DNA of 64,000 nucleotides from Clostridiales bacterium (GTDB lineage: Bacteria > Bacillota > Clostridia > Christensenellales > Aristaeellaceae), in assembly GCA_015056255.1 (NCBI GenBank), contig SVGP01000004.1, positions 62,001 through 126,000 of the forward strand. The letters are read 5' to 3'. How positions within the stretch are numbered: the first letter of the stretch is position 1; the number at the start of each line of letters is the position of its first letter. This document shows positions 43,562 through 51,972 of this stretch, piece by piece. Under the pieces are notes generated by a model. It worked only from the letters and a program-made list of their open reading frames with translations. It made no database searches and had not been told where the DNA came from. A program made the position numbers and the translations under genes.

Positions 43562-44288
43562 GCGCTTCCGGAACGAATGGAAGTATCTGGTCAACTATGC
43601 GGAGCTGGCGCTTTTGCGCCAGCGGCTCGCGGTTCTTCTGCAGCCGGACAAGCACAGCATAGACGGCGGCTACAGCATCCGCAGCCTGTATTTTGACGAT
43701 TACTGGAACACGGCCTATAACGAAAAGGATGCGGGCGTGCTCACACGGAGAAAGTGGCGGATCCGTATTTACAATGCAAGCGATTCCGTGATTCATCTGG
43801 AGCGCAAGAAGAAATATGGAAGCTATATTTTCAAAGAAAGTGCAAGCCTCACGCGCGAGCAGACAGATCGGATTCTCGATGGTGATTACGCCTTTCTGCT
43901 TGCGCATCCGGATCAGTTGTGCCGCGAGTTCTATGTGGAATGCACAAGCCGTGCGCTCAGCCCCCGGGTGATTGTCGATTACGAGCGCGAGGCATGGGTG
44001 CAGGACGAGGGTACCGTCCGCATTACCTTTGATACGGACGTGCGGGCGGGAATCCTGCATACCGATCTTTTCGACTCAAGCCTGCCCACGCTTTCAGCGC
44101 TGCCGCCGGGAAAAGCCGTGCTTGAGGTCAAGTTTACGGAATTTCTTCCGCAGGCCGTTCGTGAGGCACTGCCGCCGAGCTCCGCTGAATTCACTGCTGT
44201 ATCCAAGTTTGTTCTGTGCTGCGACAAAACCCGCTATCTGCACGGGTTTGAATCCTATTTTGAAACCGAAGGAGAACGATACCAATGA
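43548..44288 (+). CDS. VTC-domain polyphosphate polymerase-like protein
   Basis: Cytosolic protein of 246 residues, a stand-alone VTC domain of the CYTH/triphosphate tunnel fold. Basic residues that would line the tunnel are in RNEWKYLV near residue 6, YSIRSLYFDD, KWRIRIY, LERKKKYG and the late AVSKFVLCCDKTRY; the acidic metal site is in VIVDYEREAW and AVLEVKFTEF. Yeast Vtc4 makes polyphosphate from ATP with this domain. GAGGTGG lies 6 bases before the ATG at 43548, inside the CotH gene. VTC, CotH and DUF4956 genes often occur together in bacteria, suggesting one pathway. Confidence 0.9.
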   Translation: MKKAERFRNEWKYLVNYAELALLRQRLAVLLQPDKHSIDGGYSIRSLYFDDYWNTAYNEKDAGVLTRRKWRIRIYNASDSVIHLERKKKYGSYIFKESASLTREQTDRILDGDYAFLLAHPDQLCREFYVECTSRALSPRVIVDYEREAWVQDEGTVRITFDTDVRAGILHTDLFDSSLPTLSALPPGKAVLEVKFTEFLPQAVREALPPSSAEFTAVSKFVLCCDKTRYLHGFESYFETEGERYQ

Positions 44289-44956
44289 GCGTACAAGACG
44301 TCATCAAAAAATCGTTTCTGGAGTCCGGAGCCTTTTCATCCATCAACGTGACCAACGCCATTGTTGTGCTGCTGCTGTCTCTGATTGGCGGCCTGTTTAT
44401 CTTTGCTGTGTATTCAAGGTTTTTCAACGGCGTTATTTACTCCAAGAATTTCGGCATGACGCTTGTGGGGATGACGGTACTGACATGCATGGTCACGCAG
44501 GCCATAAGCACTAACGTCGTGATCTCGCTGGGTATGGTGGGCGCGCTGTCCATTGTGCGCTACCGTACCGCTGTCAAGGATCCGCTGGATCTGCTGTATC
44601 TGTTCTGGGGCATTACCACCGGTATTACCATTGGAGCGAACATGTACGTGCTTGCGCTGGCGGCGGCCATCGTGATGTTCCTGCTAGTGATCCTTTTCAG
44701 CGGACAAAACAAATCCAAACGCATTTACGTAATGATCGCTCGTTATGATGAGGATGCTGCGGGCGATGAAATCATCCGCGCGCTTGGTCGGATGAAATAC
44801 TGCGTCAAATCCAAAACGCTGCGCGGAAGCAAGACGGAAATGGCGGTGGAACTGTTCTGCCGCACGAATGATAACGCGTTCTTGGAAAAAATTCGCGCCA
44901 TCAAAGGCGTAAATGATGTAACGCTCATTCAATATAACGGCGAATATCACGGCTGA
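44285..44956 (+). CDS. DUF4956 membrane protein
   Basis: Protein of 223 residues with three or four N-terminal membrane helices (about 20-40, 55-75, 105-140) and a cytoplasmic ferredoxin-like C-terminal domain (about 145-223). The segment MVGALSIVRYRTAVKDPLD between helices is the DUF4956 hallmark. It shares the ATGA overlap with the VTC gene. It may be the membrane partner of the VTC domain, analogous to the membrane part of eukaryotic VTC complexes; this is inference. Confidence 0.88.
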   Translation: MSVQDVIKKSFLESGAFSSINVTNAIVVLLLSLIGGLFIFAVYSRFFNGVIYSKNFGMTLVGMTVLTCMVTQAISTNVVISLGMVGALSIVRYRTAVKDPLDLLYLFWGITTGITIGANMYVLALAAAIVMFLLVILFSGQNKSKRIYVMIARYDEDAAGDEIIRALGRMKYCVKSKTLRGSKTEMAVELFCRTNDNAFLEKIRAIKGVNDVTLIQYNGEYHG

Positions 44957-44960
44957 TGAC

Positions 44961-45000
44961 AACAGCGCCGTCCGTTCATTAAGAACCGGACGGCGCTGTT
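44961..45000. terminator. bidirectional terminator closing the pel operon
   Basis: Perfect 14-base arms AACAGCGCCGTCCG (44961-44974) and its complement (44987-45000), with A- and T-runs outside. It serves both the pel operon and the convergent c-di-GMP receptor gene. Confidence 0.93.
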
Positions 45001-45008
45001 TTATTGGT

Positions 45009-48000
45009 TCATGATCCTACAGAATAGCCGTTTTTGCCATTATGCTTTATTCTGTACATTGCCTTGTCGGCCTTTTCATACAATTCTTCCAACGTGCTGC
45101 CATCCTCGGGATAGCATGCAGCGCCGATGCTTGCGGAAATAAGAAGCGAAGAATCATTTCCGGCGCACCATCGCAATTCCTTGACAAGCTGCTCAGCCTT
45201 CTGGCGGACGTCCTCGATATGCTTGACGTTGCGCATAAGCACCAGGAATTCGTCGCCGCCGATGCGCGCGACATAGTCGCTTTCCCGGAATGCGCCTTGC
45301 AGCATCTGCGCAAATTGGATCAGCTGGTTATCGCCTTCTTTGTGACCCAATTTGTCGTTGATGTGCTTCAGGTTGTCTACATCGATCATGATCAGTGCAT
45401 GGCGGACGCCCTTGCCCTCGGCCTTGGTCAGCTCTTCCCGGATGCACTGCCGCATATACGCGCGGTTCAGCAGGCCGGTAAGAACATCGTGATACGCAAG
45501 ATAGGATACGCCGCTTTCCATCTCGTCGGAAATGTCATAGCAGCACATCAGCAGGCTCAGATGGCCATTGGACGGGTCGGTCAGGAATCTGATCTCATCC
45601 CGGAGCCAGACGATGTTTCCGTCAGGCAGCTTCCTCTTGTATTCCAGTGTAAGTTCGTTCTGGCCGCCTTCATAAATCTTTTCCAGCGACTCCTTGTTGA
45701 ACTGGCTGTAGAACTGATAGGCCTGAGTATCCCGATTCACAATCCCGCGAAGCACATTTGCAGTCAGCTCATCAATGGTGAGATGCTTTTTAAACCGCAC
45801 GCCGTTGACAGTCTGCGTATTTTCGGCGCTGATGTGCCAGATGACAAGATCGATATAGATGGAGCTATACGCCTTTTCCGGCAGCTGAAACAATCGCCGC
45901 AGCTCCAGCTGATAGTGCTTGGCAGACAAGTACGACGCGGTGATATCGCGCGTTATGCCCAGAATGCCCATCATTCTGCCCTGACTGTCGGTCAGCAGCC
46001 GCTTGGTGGTGGAACCGTAACGAAGCAAGCCGCCCCATTCGCCCAGAGATTCTATGGTATCTACAAGGTCTTCGCCGTTCTGAAGCAGCTGAAGGTCATC
46101 CTGCGCATAGCGCTTGGCGCGGGTAGTATCGCCAAAGAGATCCGCATCGGTATGGGTGATGACTTCTTCCGGCGTTAGGTTGAGCATTGCAGCAAACGCT
46201 GGAGAAACGGCACGGTAAACCAGATCAACATCCTTAAGGAAAATAATGTCGCTGGTGTTGCCGATCAAAGAATTGAAAGCGGATATTATGAGTGTAATTG
46301 AATCTTTTCCGGCAGGCGCGCGCTGAAAGTTCGCTTGTTCACTGACAGGGATGACATCGTCGTATTCTTTCGCAACGTTGCGAAATGCCGTAATGATCCT
46401 GGGATTGAAGCAGCCACACGAACCGTCGCAAATCATAGAGATGGCCTTATCGCGGCTGTAGGCTTGCTTATAGACGCGGGGAGCGGTGAGCGCATCGAAC
46501 ACATCGGCAATGGCAGCCACCTGCGCCCAGATGGGAATGTCATTGCCTGCCAGACCATCCGGATAGCCCGTGCCGTCCCAGCGCTCATGGTGCCAGCGGC
46601 AGATATCATAAGCATATGAATAGAGCGGCTCGTCCTGCAGATTGGGAATGCGCTCAAGCAGTTCACAGCCCTTGGTGGGGTGCTCCTTGATAAAGCTGAA
46701 TTCGGCGGGCGTCAGCTTTCCGGGCTTGTTGAGGATATAATCCGGGATGGCGATTTTGCCCACGTCATGCAGCGAGGCGGCATTGCTGACCAAATCAATC
46801 TCTTTTTTGGAAAGCGTGCACTCCTCCGGATACAGGCGGCAGAATTCCGTCATGATATCATGGGTGAGCTGGCGGATGCGAACGACATGTTCACCAGATT
46901 CGCAGCTGCGGAATTCGATAGCCGTCGCCAGAATATCCATCAACGTCATCCTGGATTCATCGAGCTTCTCTTCCTGATGATGGACCGTCTTTTTCAGCGT
47001 CCGCTGATACCGGATCTGCTGGTGAATGACCAGCACCAGCAGGATAAAGGCGATCACCGTCAGCAGGATGATCATTTCCAACTGACGGTTGGTGCGGATT
47101 AAATCAAACAAAGAGTATTCTGGCACGCTGAATGAGGTGTGCTTTCTGATGATCTGATTGCTCTCCACGTTGTCAATACAGGAGATTGCGGTATTCAGAA
47201 TGGAGGTCAGATGGCTGTTGACGCTGCGGGATACGCCGATAGAAAAGTTGTTTGACGACTGCGAGGTCAACATCAACAAATTGGCTTCGGGATGATTCAG
47301 CACGAATTGTTCCGCCTCATAGGCATAGGTGCAGAAGCCGTCTGTCTCTCCGTTCACAACGGACAGGATGCATTCTTCACGGGTGGGATAAATGACATAT
47401 TCGGTCTGAGTATAATCGTTATTATAGAAATGCTCTTCCGAAGAATAGGTGGAATGGAGAACATGGGCGGCAATCTTGATGTCGTCGGTATGATCTTTGC
47501 GGCGGATCCATGCGAAGGGCGCCGAGAGATAGCTGTCTGTAATGGAATATCCGAGCTCTTCGGCAGTGTGGAAATCGGAGACCAGATCAATGCAGATATC
47601 GACGCTCTGATCGCGGAGAAGATTGGAATAGTGGTCGCGGTCTGTCGGAATAACCCATTCATACGAAATACCGGCCATTTCAGCAATCAGCTGGAATGTA
47701 TCGGGCATAATGCCGGCAACCTGTCCTTCATCATTGATATAGGAATAGGGTTTGCGGTCGAGATTGACAAGCACGCGATAGACGCGGCCCTCCTCGCGCT
47801 TTTGTTTTAAATATGCCTTTTCGGCTTCGGTAAAGAAGGGAATATTGCTTTCGTTTTTTTCATAATACTTTTTGGACAGATCCAGAATCCAATGCTGTTC
47901 TTCTATATTCATGCGTTCAAGGGAGACGTTGATCATATCGAGGGTCTTGTAGTCACCCTTACGCACAGCAATATATATGAGTGATTCGCTGAAGCTGTCA

Positions 48001-48650
48001 ATCGTCCATTCATTGGTGCGGGCACGCATGCTGGTGCTTGCGATGGCGTCAATTTCTTCATCCTGTAGCGCCTGGGCCAATGTCAAGGATGTGTCATAGT
48101 ATACCAGCTCGTAGGTAAAGTCTTTTTCCTGCGCGTAGGCCGAAAGCTCTTCCTCTCGCACGACATCCGGTACAATGCCAATCCGTATGCCCTGATAGGT
48201 TTCGTAGTGGCCGCTGATGATGCGGCTGTTTCCGGCCTTGACGGTGAGAAGCGTGGAGGCGGAGCCGATGGAATATTTGGAAAAATCAAAGCGGTCTATA
48301 TTATCCCTGCTTTTTTTGACGGCTGTAAGCAAATCGATTTTACCCTCTTCGAGCATCTGCTTGCTTTGAGCAAAGCTCTGCTCATATCCATGATAGGTGA
48401 AATCGATATTGTTGTAGCGCGACATCAGCTGCAGAAGCTCATAGCCGTAACCGCTGCGCACACCGTTCGAATCCATGTTGTGATAGCCGTCAAAAGCCCA
48501 ATAGCCTACCCGCAGAGTGTTTTTTTCGTATTCCTCAGCACTGGCGGGAAAGAGGGGGACAATCAGACACAGACTCACCCAAACCAGAAGAAGCTTTTGA
48601 ATAAGGGCTTTGTTCTTATTTTTCTTCAATATAACAAAATTTTGCATCAT
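45009..48650 (-). CDS. transmembrane c-di-GMP receptor enzyme: two SBP domains, HD-GYP, PAS pair, GGDEF
   Basis: Protein of 1,213 residues. Signal peptide (about 15-39, ending FPASAEE), two amino-acid-binding-type SBP3 domains (about 45-265 and 290-510) outside, a membrane helix (about 525-547) and a coiled linker. The HD-GYP phosphodiesterase (about 570-770) is complete, with SLHDVGKIAIPD and HHERWDGTGYPDGL. Two PAS domains (about 795-905 and 915-1035) precede a GGDEF cyclase (about 1045-1210) with intact RIGGDEF and the inhibitory site RESD five residues before it. So it can in principle both make and break c-di-GMP under control of an external solute. It converges on the pel operon, whose PelD binds c-di-GMP. 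Confidence 0.92.
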   Translation of the reverse strand: MMQNFVILKKNKNKALIQKLLLVWVSLCLIVPLFPASAEEYEKNTLRVGYWAFDGYHNMDSNGVRSGYGYELLQLMSRYNNIDFTYHGYEQSFAQSKQMLEEGKIDLLTAVKKSRDNIDRFDFSKYSIGSASTLLTVKAGNSRIISGHYETYQGIRIGIVPDVVREEELSAYAQEKDFTYELVYYDTSLTLAQALQDEEIDAIASTSMRARTNEWTIDSFSESLIYIAVRKGDYKTLDMINVSLERMNIEEQHWILDLSKKYYEKNESNIPFFTEAEKAYLKQKREEGRVYRVLVNLDRKPYSYINDEGQVAGIMPDTFQLIAEMAGISYEWVIPTDRDHYSNLLRDQSVDICIDLVSDFHTAEELGYSITDSYLSAPFAWIRRKDHTDDIKIAAHVLHSTYSSEEHFYNNDYTQTEYVIYPTREECILSVVNGETDGFCTYAYEAEQFVLNHPEANLLMLTSQSSNNFSIGVSRSVNSHLTSILNTAISCIDNVESNQIIRKHTSFSVPEYSLFDLIRTNRQLEMIILLTVIAFILLVLVIHQQIRYQRTLKKTVHHQEEKLDESRMTLMDILATAIEFRSCESGEHVVRIRQLTHDIMTEFCRLYPEECTLSKKEIDLVSNAASLHDVGKIAIPDYILNKPGKLTPAEFSFIKEHPTKGCELLERIPNLQDEPLYSYAYDICRWHHERWDGTGYPDGLAGNDIPIWAQVAAIADVFDALTAPRVYKQAYSRDKAISMICDGSCGCFNPRIITAFRNVAKEYDDVIPVSEQANFQRAPAGKDSITLIISAFNSLIGNTSDIIFLKDVDLVYRAVSPAFAAMLNLTPEEVITHTDADLFGDTTRAKRYAQDDLQLLQNGEDLVDTIESLGEWGGLLRYGSTTKRLLTDSQGRMMGILGITRDITASYLSAKHYQLELRRLFQLPEKAYSSIYIDLVIWHISAENTQTVNGVRFKKHLTIDELTANVLRGIVNRDTQAYQFYSQFNKESLEKIYEGGQNELTLEYKRKLPDGNIVWLRDEIRFLTDPSNGHLSLLMCCYDISDEMESGVSYLAYHDVLTGLLNRAYMRQCIREELTKAEGKGVRHALIMIDVDNLKHINDKLGHKEGDNQLIQFAQMLQGAFRESDYVARIGGDEFLVLMRNVKHIEDVRQKAEQLVKELRWCAGNDSSLLISASIGAACYPEDGSTLEELYEKADKAMYRIKHNGKNGYSVGS

Positions 48651-48686
48651 TCAGCCGTTCCTTTCACAATGCTTACCATTATCTAT

Positions 48687-48715
48687 ATTATACGGCTTTT
48701 CGCGTTTGTTTGCAA
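48687..48715 (-). promoter_or_regulatory. promoter of the c-di-GMP receptor gene
   Basis: Minus strand: TTGCAA, 17-base spacer, perfect TATAAT, then AGGAACGG before the start codon. Confidence 0.72.
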
Positions 48716-48844
48716 TTGATAGTTTGCGTATGTCGGTGAATGATTTATTTGCAGAAGAAACGCTTCGTCGGCGGCAGGCGAGCGTTTGAGCACCTGCCCG
48801 GGCACGCTGCGTTCCCTTGTATCACAATCAACCGGCTTAGCCAC

Positions 48845-48887
48845 ATAATCACCCATGTTTTGATACAAAGCATGGGTGATTATTTTT
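48845..48887. terminator. 13-bp hairpin with T tract
   Basis: ATAATCACCCATG (48845-48857) pairs with 48871-48883 and is followed by TTTTT. No gene ends just before it on either strand; it may be left from the insertion element beside it. Confidence 0.55.
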
Positions 48888-48914
48888 GCACTTATAGGCT
48901 GATAAAGCGTCATA

Positions 48915-49322
48915 ATATACAAGGATATCAAGATGCTCATGGCGGATCTGAAGGCTGTTTATGCCGCAGCAGACGAAACGGCAGCGCTGTCGGCTCTGGA
49001 TGATTTTGAGGAAATCTGGGGGAAGAAATATCCCCGGATCACTGCATCCTGGCGGGAAAACTGGGTAAATCTGAGCAGATATTTCAAGTTTCCCGACGCC
49101 GTCTGCCGGCTGATTTATACCACGAATGCCATCGAAGGCTTCAACCGTCAGCTGCGGAAGGTGACCAAATCGAAATCCGTATTCCCAACCGACGACAGTC
49201 TTCTGAAAATGCTGTAACTGGCGATGATGGACATTACGAAAAAATGGACGGGGCGGCGCATGGACTGGAGCATGATCCATGCTCAGCTCATGATTTACTA
49301 TGGGGATCGTATGCACGAATAA
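48915..49322 (+). pseudogene. IS256-family (mutator) transposase, C-terminal remnant
   Basis: About 135 codons matching the C-terminal third of IS256-type DDE transposases: YKDIKMLMADLKAVYAA, then ENWVNLSRYFKFPDAVCRLI, the strongly conserved YTTNAIEGFNRQLRKVTK and KWTGRRMDWSMIHAQL. An in-frame TAA at 49215-49217 interrupts it just after LLKML, and the reading resumes to a stop at 49322. The N-terminal two thirds, with the first catalytic Asp residues, are missing. No intact terminal repeats were recognised upstream. Confidence 0.85.
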
Positions 49323-49406
49323 CATAAAATCCTCTGGCCGTCAAGGGTAAATGCTGACGCACGGCGGCTATGCCGCCGCCCTTGACCGCCTCCCGGATTT
49401 TATGTT
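49321..49406. repeat. 86-base imperfect palindrome beside the transposase remnant
   Basis: Outer arms AACATAAAATCC and GGATTTTATGTT, middle arms GTCAAGGG and CCCTTGAC, inner arms CGGCGGC and GCCGCCG around TAT. The element abuts the last codon of the transposase remnant. It is too regular for chance; whether it is an end of the old insertion, a small mobile palindrome or a terminator is not clear. The rest of 49407-49549 shows nothing. Confidence 0.6.
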
Positions 49407-49549
49407 ACTATGCACACAAGGCAGCGATCAGTTGAAATGCTCGCCGCCTCTCTTCACTTTCATTTTTTCACTAACTTGTTCGTTTACACAGATTTTGGGA
49501 TAGAGCGTCGCATTCTTAAAATCTCTGACTCTATCCTCTCAAAATCTCC

Positions 49550-51253
49550 TTACATCCGCTCAACAGCCTCAATCCCCAGCGCGTCCAGATGCTTTAAAAG
49601 CACGACCTTCGTCGCGTGCATCAGATACAGCCACGCGTTTTTCTTTTCCTCGTCTGTCTCCGAAAGCACTTTATTCTCTGCATAAAAGCTTGAAAACGCG
49701 CCTGCAATATCAAACGCGCTTTCCGCAATGACGTTCGGAGCCTTATCTTCGTAGGCGGACAGGAACTTATCGCCCGTCAAAAGCAGCGCATAGATGAGAT
49801 TCAGCTCGCTGTCCGTATAGATTTCCTCGGGCACATGAAGCTCGATTTTTCCCGCTTTTCTGAACACAGAATTGATTCTCGAGATTGTGTACAGGATAAA
49901 CGACCCTGTTTTGCCCTCATAGGACGTGAATTTTTCAAGGTCGAAAATATAATCCTTTGCGCGGAAATTGATCAGGTCGCCGAATTTGATAGCGGCTACG
50001 GCGATTTTATGCGCATTCTCTTCTCTGTCCTCACCCTCCGCTGCGCGCGCAAGCACGGACGTATACACATCCTTATAAAAATCCGAAAGCTTTAATACGT
50101 TTCCGTCTCTGGATTTAAGGGGCTTTCCGTCCGGTCCGTTGATCGTGCCAAAGCCCAGATGCAAAAGCTTCTCTTCGTTCTCCACAATACCTGCCATCTT
50201 CGCGCAGCGGAACACTTGCTTAAAGTGAAGCGCCTGCCTGTTGTCCACAACATACCAGATTTCATCGGGCTGAAACAGCTTTTCCCTTTCGATGATCGCG
50301 GCAAGATCGGTGGTCGCATAGATGTCCGAGCCATCCGTCTTTTTGATGATCACGGGCGGAATCGGCGCAGTATCCTCCTCGCGTGAAACATCCACAACCT
50401 TTGCGCCCATGGAATCGATGAGCAGGTTCCTTTTTTCAAGCGCGTCCATGAGCTCGCCCACATATTTCGCCGCGTCGCTTTCGCCGTGCCAAAGGTCAAA
50501 CTGCACGCCTAAAATATCGTACATTTTGCCAATGCCCTTTAGGGAAATCTTCATAAGCTGCTTCCATTCGGAAAGGTACATGGGATCGCCATTTTGAAAT
50601 TTGTACGTGATTTCGTGCGCAGCCTTATCAAATTCAGGGTCAAGCTTCTTTTTCGCGTTGGCGTCCGAATAAAGCGTATCCCATTCCTCGGACGTAATGT
50701 CGATGTGATCTGAGAGCTTTCCTCTGTCCTCCAGCTCTTTCATCACCATGCCCATCTGAAGGCCCCAGTCGCCCAGATGGACATCCCCGACCGTCCTTCT
50801 GCCGGTCGCCTTTGCAATGCGTTTGAGCGCCTCGCCAATCACAGCGCTTCTCACATGACCCACGTGCAAGGGCTTGGCCGCGTTCGGGCCGCCATAGTCG
50901 ATCAAAATGGTTTCTTCTTTTTCCGCCTGCGGAACGCCCGTGTTGGGATCATTGACCATTTCGCAAAGGAATTTCAATAAGAATTCGTCCGTCACATCGA
51001 GGTTGATAAACCCCGCGCCCTTAACGGAAACGGAGGCAAAATCTTTATCCTCTTTCAGAACTTTGGAAACTTCGCCCGCAATCACGCTGGGCGCTTTTCT
51101 GTACTTTTTTGCCGCAGGAAAGGCGCCGTTACATTGAAAGGCGCAAAGATCAGGCCTGTCTGAAGTTCTGACCAAGCCAAGATCATGGGCATATCCGCAC
51201 TTTTCAAACGCTTCGCAAGCCTTTTTTGTAAGCTCCATCAATAAACTGTTCAT
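49550..51253 (-). CDS. argS: arginyl-tRNA synthetase
   Basis: Class I synthetase of 567 residues that charges tRNA-Arg. N-terminal additional domain (about 1-90) for the tRNA elbow, then the HIGH-type motif in DYGGPNAAKPLHVGHVRSA near residue 125, the DVHLGDWGLQMG signature, ATTDLAAI and the late LKSRDGNVLKLSDF that replaces KMSKS, as is usual in many ArgRS. The C-terminal helical anticodon-binding domain (about 450-567) ends ALGIEAVERM. The start has GGGGAAATGAA upstream. Expression appears controlled by the leader peptide and attenuator just upstream. Confidence 0.97.
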   Translation of the reverse strand: MNSLLMELTKKACEAFEKCGYAHDLGLVRTSDRPDLCAFQCNGAFPAAKKYRKAPSVIAGEVSKVLKEDKDFASVSVKGAGFINLDVTDEFLLKFLCEMVNDPNTGVPQAEKEETILIDYGGPNAAKPLHVGHVRSAVIGEALKRIAKATGRRTVGDVHLGDWGLQMGMVMKELEDRGKLSDHIDITSEEWDTLYSDANAKKKLDPEFDKAAHEITYKFQNGDPMYLSEWKQLMKISLKGIGKMYDILGVQFDLWHGESDAAKYVGELMDALEKRNLLIDSMGAKVVDVSREEDTAPIPPVIIKKTDGSDIYATTDLAAIIEREKLFQPDEIWYVVDNRQALHFKQVFRCAKMAGIVENEEKLLHLGFGTINGPDGKPLKSRDGNVLKLSDFYKDVYTSVLARAAEGEDREENAHKIAVAAIKFGDLINFRAKDYIFDLEKFTSYEGKTGSFILYTISRINSVFRKAGKIELHVPEEIYTDSELNLIYALLLTGDKFLSAYEDKAPNVIAESAFDIAGAFSSFYAENKVLSETDEEKKNAWLYLMHATKVVLLKHLDALGIEAVERM

Positions 51254-51273
51254 ATTTCATTTCCCCTTATTCA

Positions 51274-51312
51274 TAGAAAAACCACCGCCCGATACGCGTG
51301 CCGGGCGGTGGT
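51274..51312 (-). terminator. attenuator terminator in the argS leader
   Basis: Minus strand: ACCACCGCCCG (51312-51302), 10-base loop, CGGGCGGTGGT (51291-51281), then TTTTCTAT. It lies between the promoter and argS, 20 bases before the ribosome-binding site, so it must be read through for argS expression. Confidence 0.88.
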
Positions 51313-51372
51313 AAAATGCGTTTTGATCCAAGCGGCACACAGCGAAAGTACGCTTGTGCCAAAAGCACAAGC
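51313..51372 (-). promoter_or_regulatory. argS leader: alternative hairpins
   Basis: On the minus strand segment GCTTGTGC (51372-51365) can pair with GCACAAGC (51359-51352), while GGCACA and CAAGCG of the same middle segment (51360-51351) can instead pair with TGTGCC and CGCTTG at 51339-51329. In addition GGATCA and AACGCAT (51329-51316) can pair with ATGCGTT and TGATCC inside the leader-peptide codons (51403-51389). Mutually exclusive folds of this kind are typical of attenuators. Confidence 0.6.
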
Positions 51373-51374
51373 TT

Positions 51375-51410
51375 TCATCGGGTACGTCGGATCATGAACG
51401 CATGAATCAT
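51375..51410 (-). CDS. argS leader peptide, arginine-rich, 11 residues
   Basis: Short frame MIHAFMIRRTR with AAGGAG 8 bases before its ATG. Three of its last four codons are Arg (CGA, CGT, CGA), directly before the stop. It lies between a consensus promoter and a terminator that precede the arginyl-tRNA synthetase gene. Ribosome stalling on Arg codons when charged tRNA-Arg is scarce would change the leader fold and allow argS transcription. The codon content, the ribosome-binding site and the downstream gene all fit; action is inferred. Confidence 0.75.
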   Translation of the reverse strand: MIHAFMIRRTR

Positions 51411-51440
51411 TGTCGTTTCTCCTTTTCGAAATTTGAATGG

Positions 51441-51469
51441 ATTGTATCATAGATTCCATATACTGTCAA
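51441..51469 (-). promoter_or_regulatory. argS promoter
   Basis: Minus strand: perfect TTGACA, 17-base spacer, TACAAT. The transcript would start near 51434, 24 bases before the leader-peptide ATG. Confidence 0.85.
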
Positions 51470-51675
51470 GTAAGCATAGTGAAAACAACAGCCCTTCAAA
51501 TCATCGCCGAATCTATCGATAACCCCTGCGCCCGATCAACCCGCAGAGCAGGCGTTTACCATCCCGTGCCTTGCGTTTTCATGCCAACCTACAGAAAATG
51601 TTTTTCACGCTTGGCAACTTTTGAGCCCGTCAAACCGTATATAGAGTGAAGATCTTCAAAAGCAAGAGGTGCCTC

Positions 51676-51972
51676 ATGGATAAAATCATCTTTGAACAGC
51701 TCGCGCGCGAGCTGCTTCCGGGGCTTTACCGGTTGGCGATGAGTATACTCAGATCCTCCGCCGACAGCGAGGACGCGGTGATGCATGCGCTTGAAAACGC
51801 ATGGGCTGCGCGGGATAAAATCCGAGTGGGCAGCGAAAAAAGCTACATCGCAAAAATCGTAATCAATGAATGCCGGAACATCCAAAGGATGAGACAGCGG
51901 ATGCGTCCGGCGGATGAAATCGCTGAAAGCGCTTATACACCGCATGGATTATTGGGTGAGCGTCATTTTTGA
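51676..51972 (+). pseudogene. ECF sigma factor, truncated after region 2
   Basis: Frame of 98 codons from an ATG with AAGAGGTG upstream. Residues about 5-80 are sigma-70 region 2: FEQLARELLPGLYRLAMSIL, SSADSEDAVMHALENAW and SYIAKIVINECRNIQRMRQR. A normal ECF sigma factor of this type goes on for another 80 or so residues with a region 4 DNA-binding domain, which is absent; the frame instead runs into unrelated codons and stops. The sequence joins the coding remnant that follows, as if an internal deletion had fused two neighbouring genes out of frame. Probably non-functional. Confidence 0.75.

Noticed and set aside
48729..48788. Short frame MSVNDLFAEETLRRRQASV
   Set aside because: No ribosome-binding site and no recognisable homology; too short to support.
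51254..51440. A T-box riboswitch before argS
   Set aside because: No AGGGTGG-type T-box or specifier-loop layout is visible; an Arg-rich leader peptide and a terminator explain the region.
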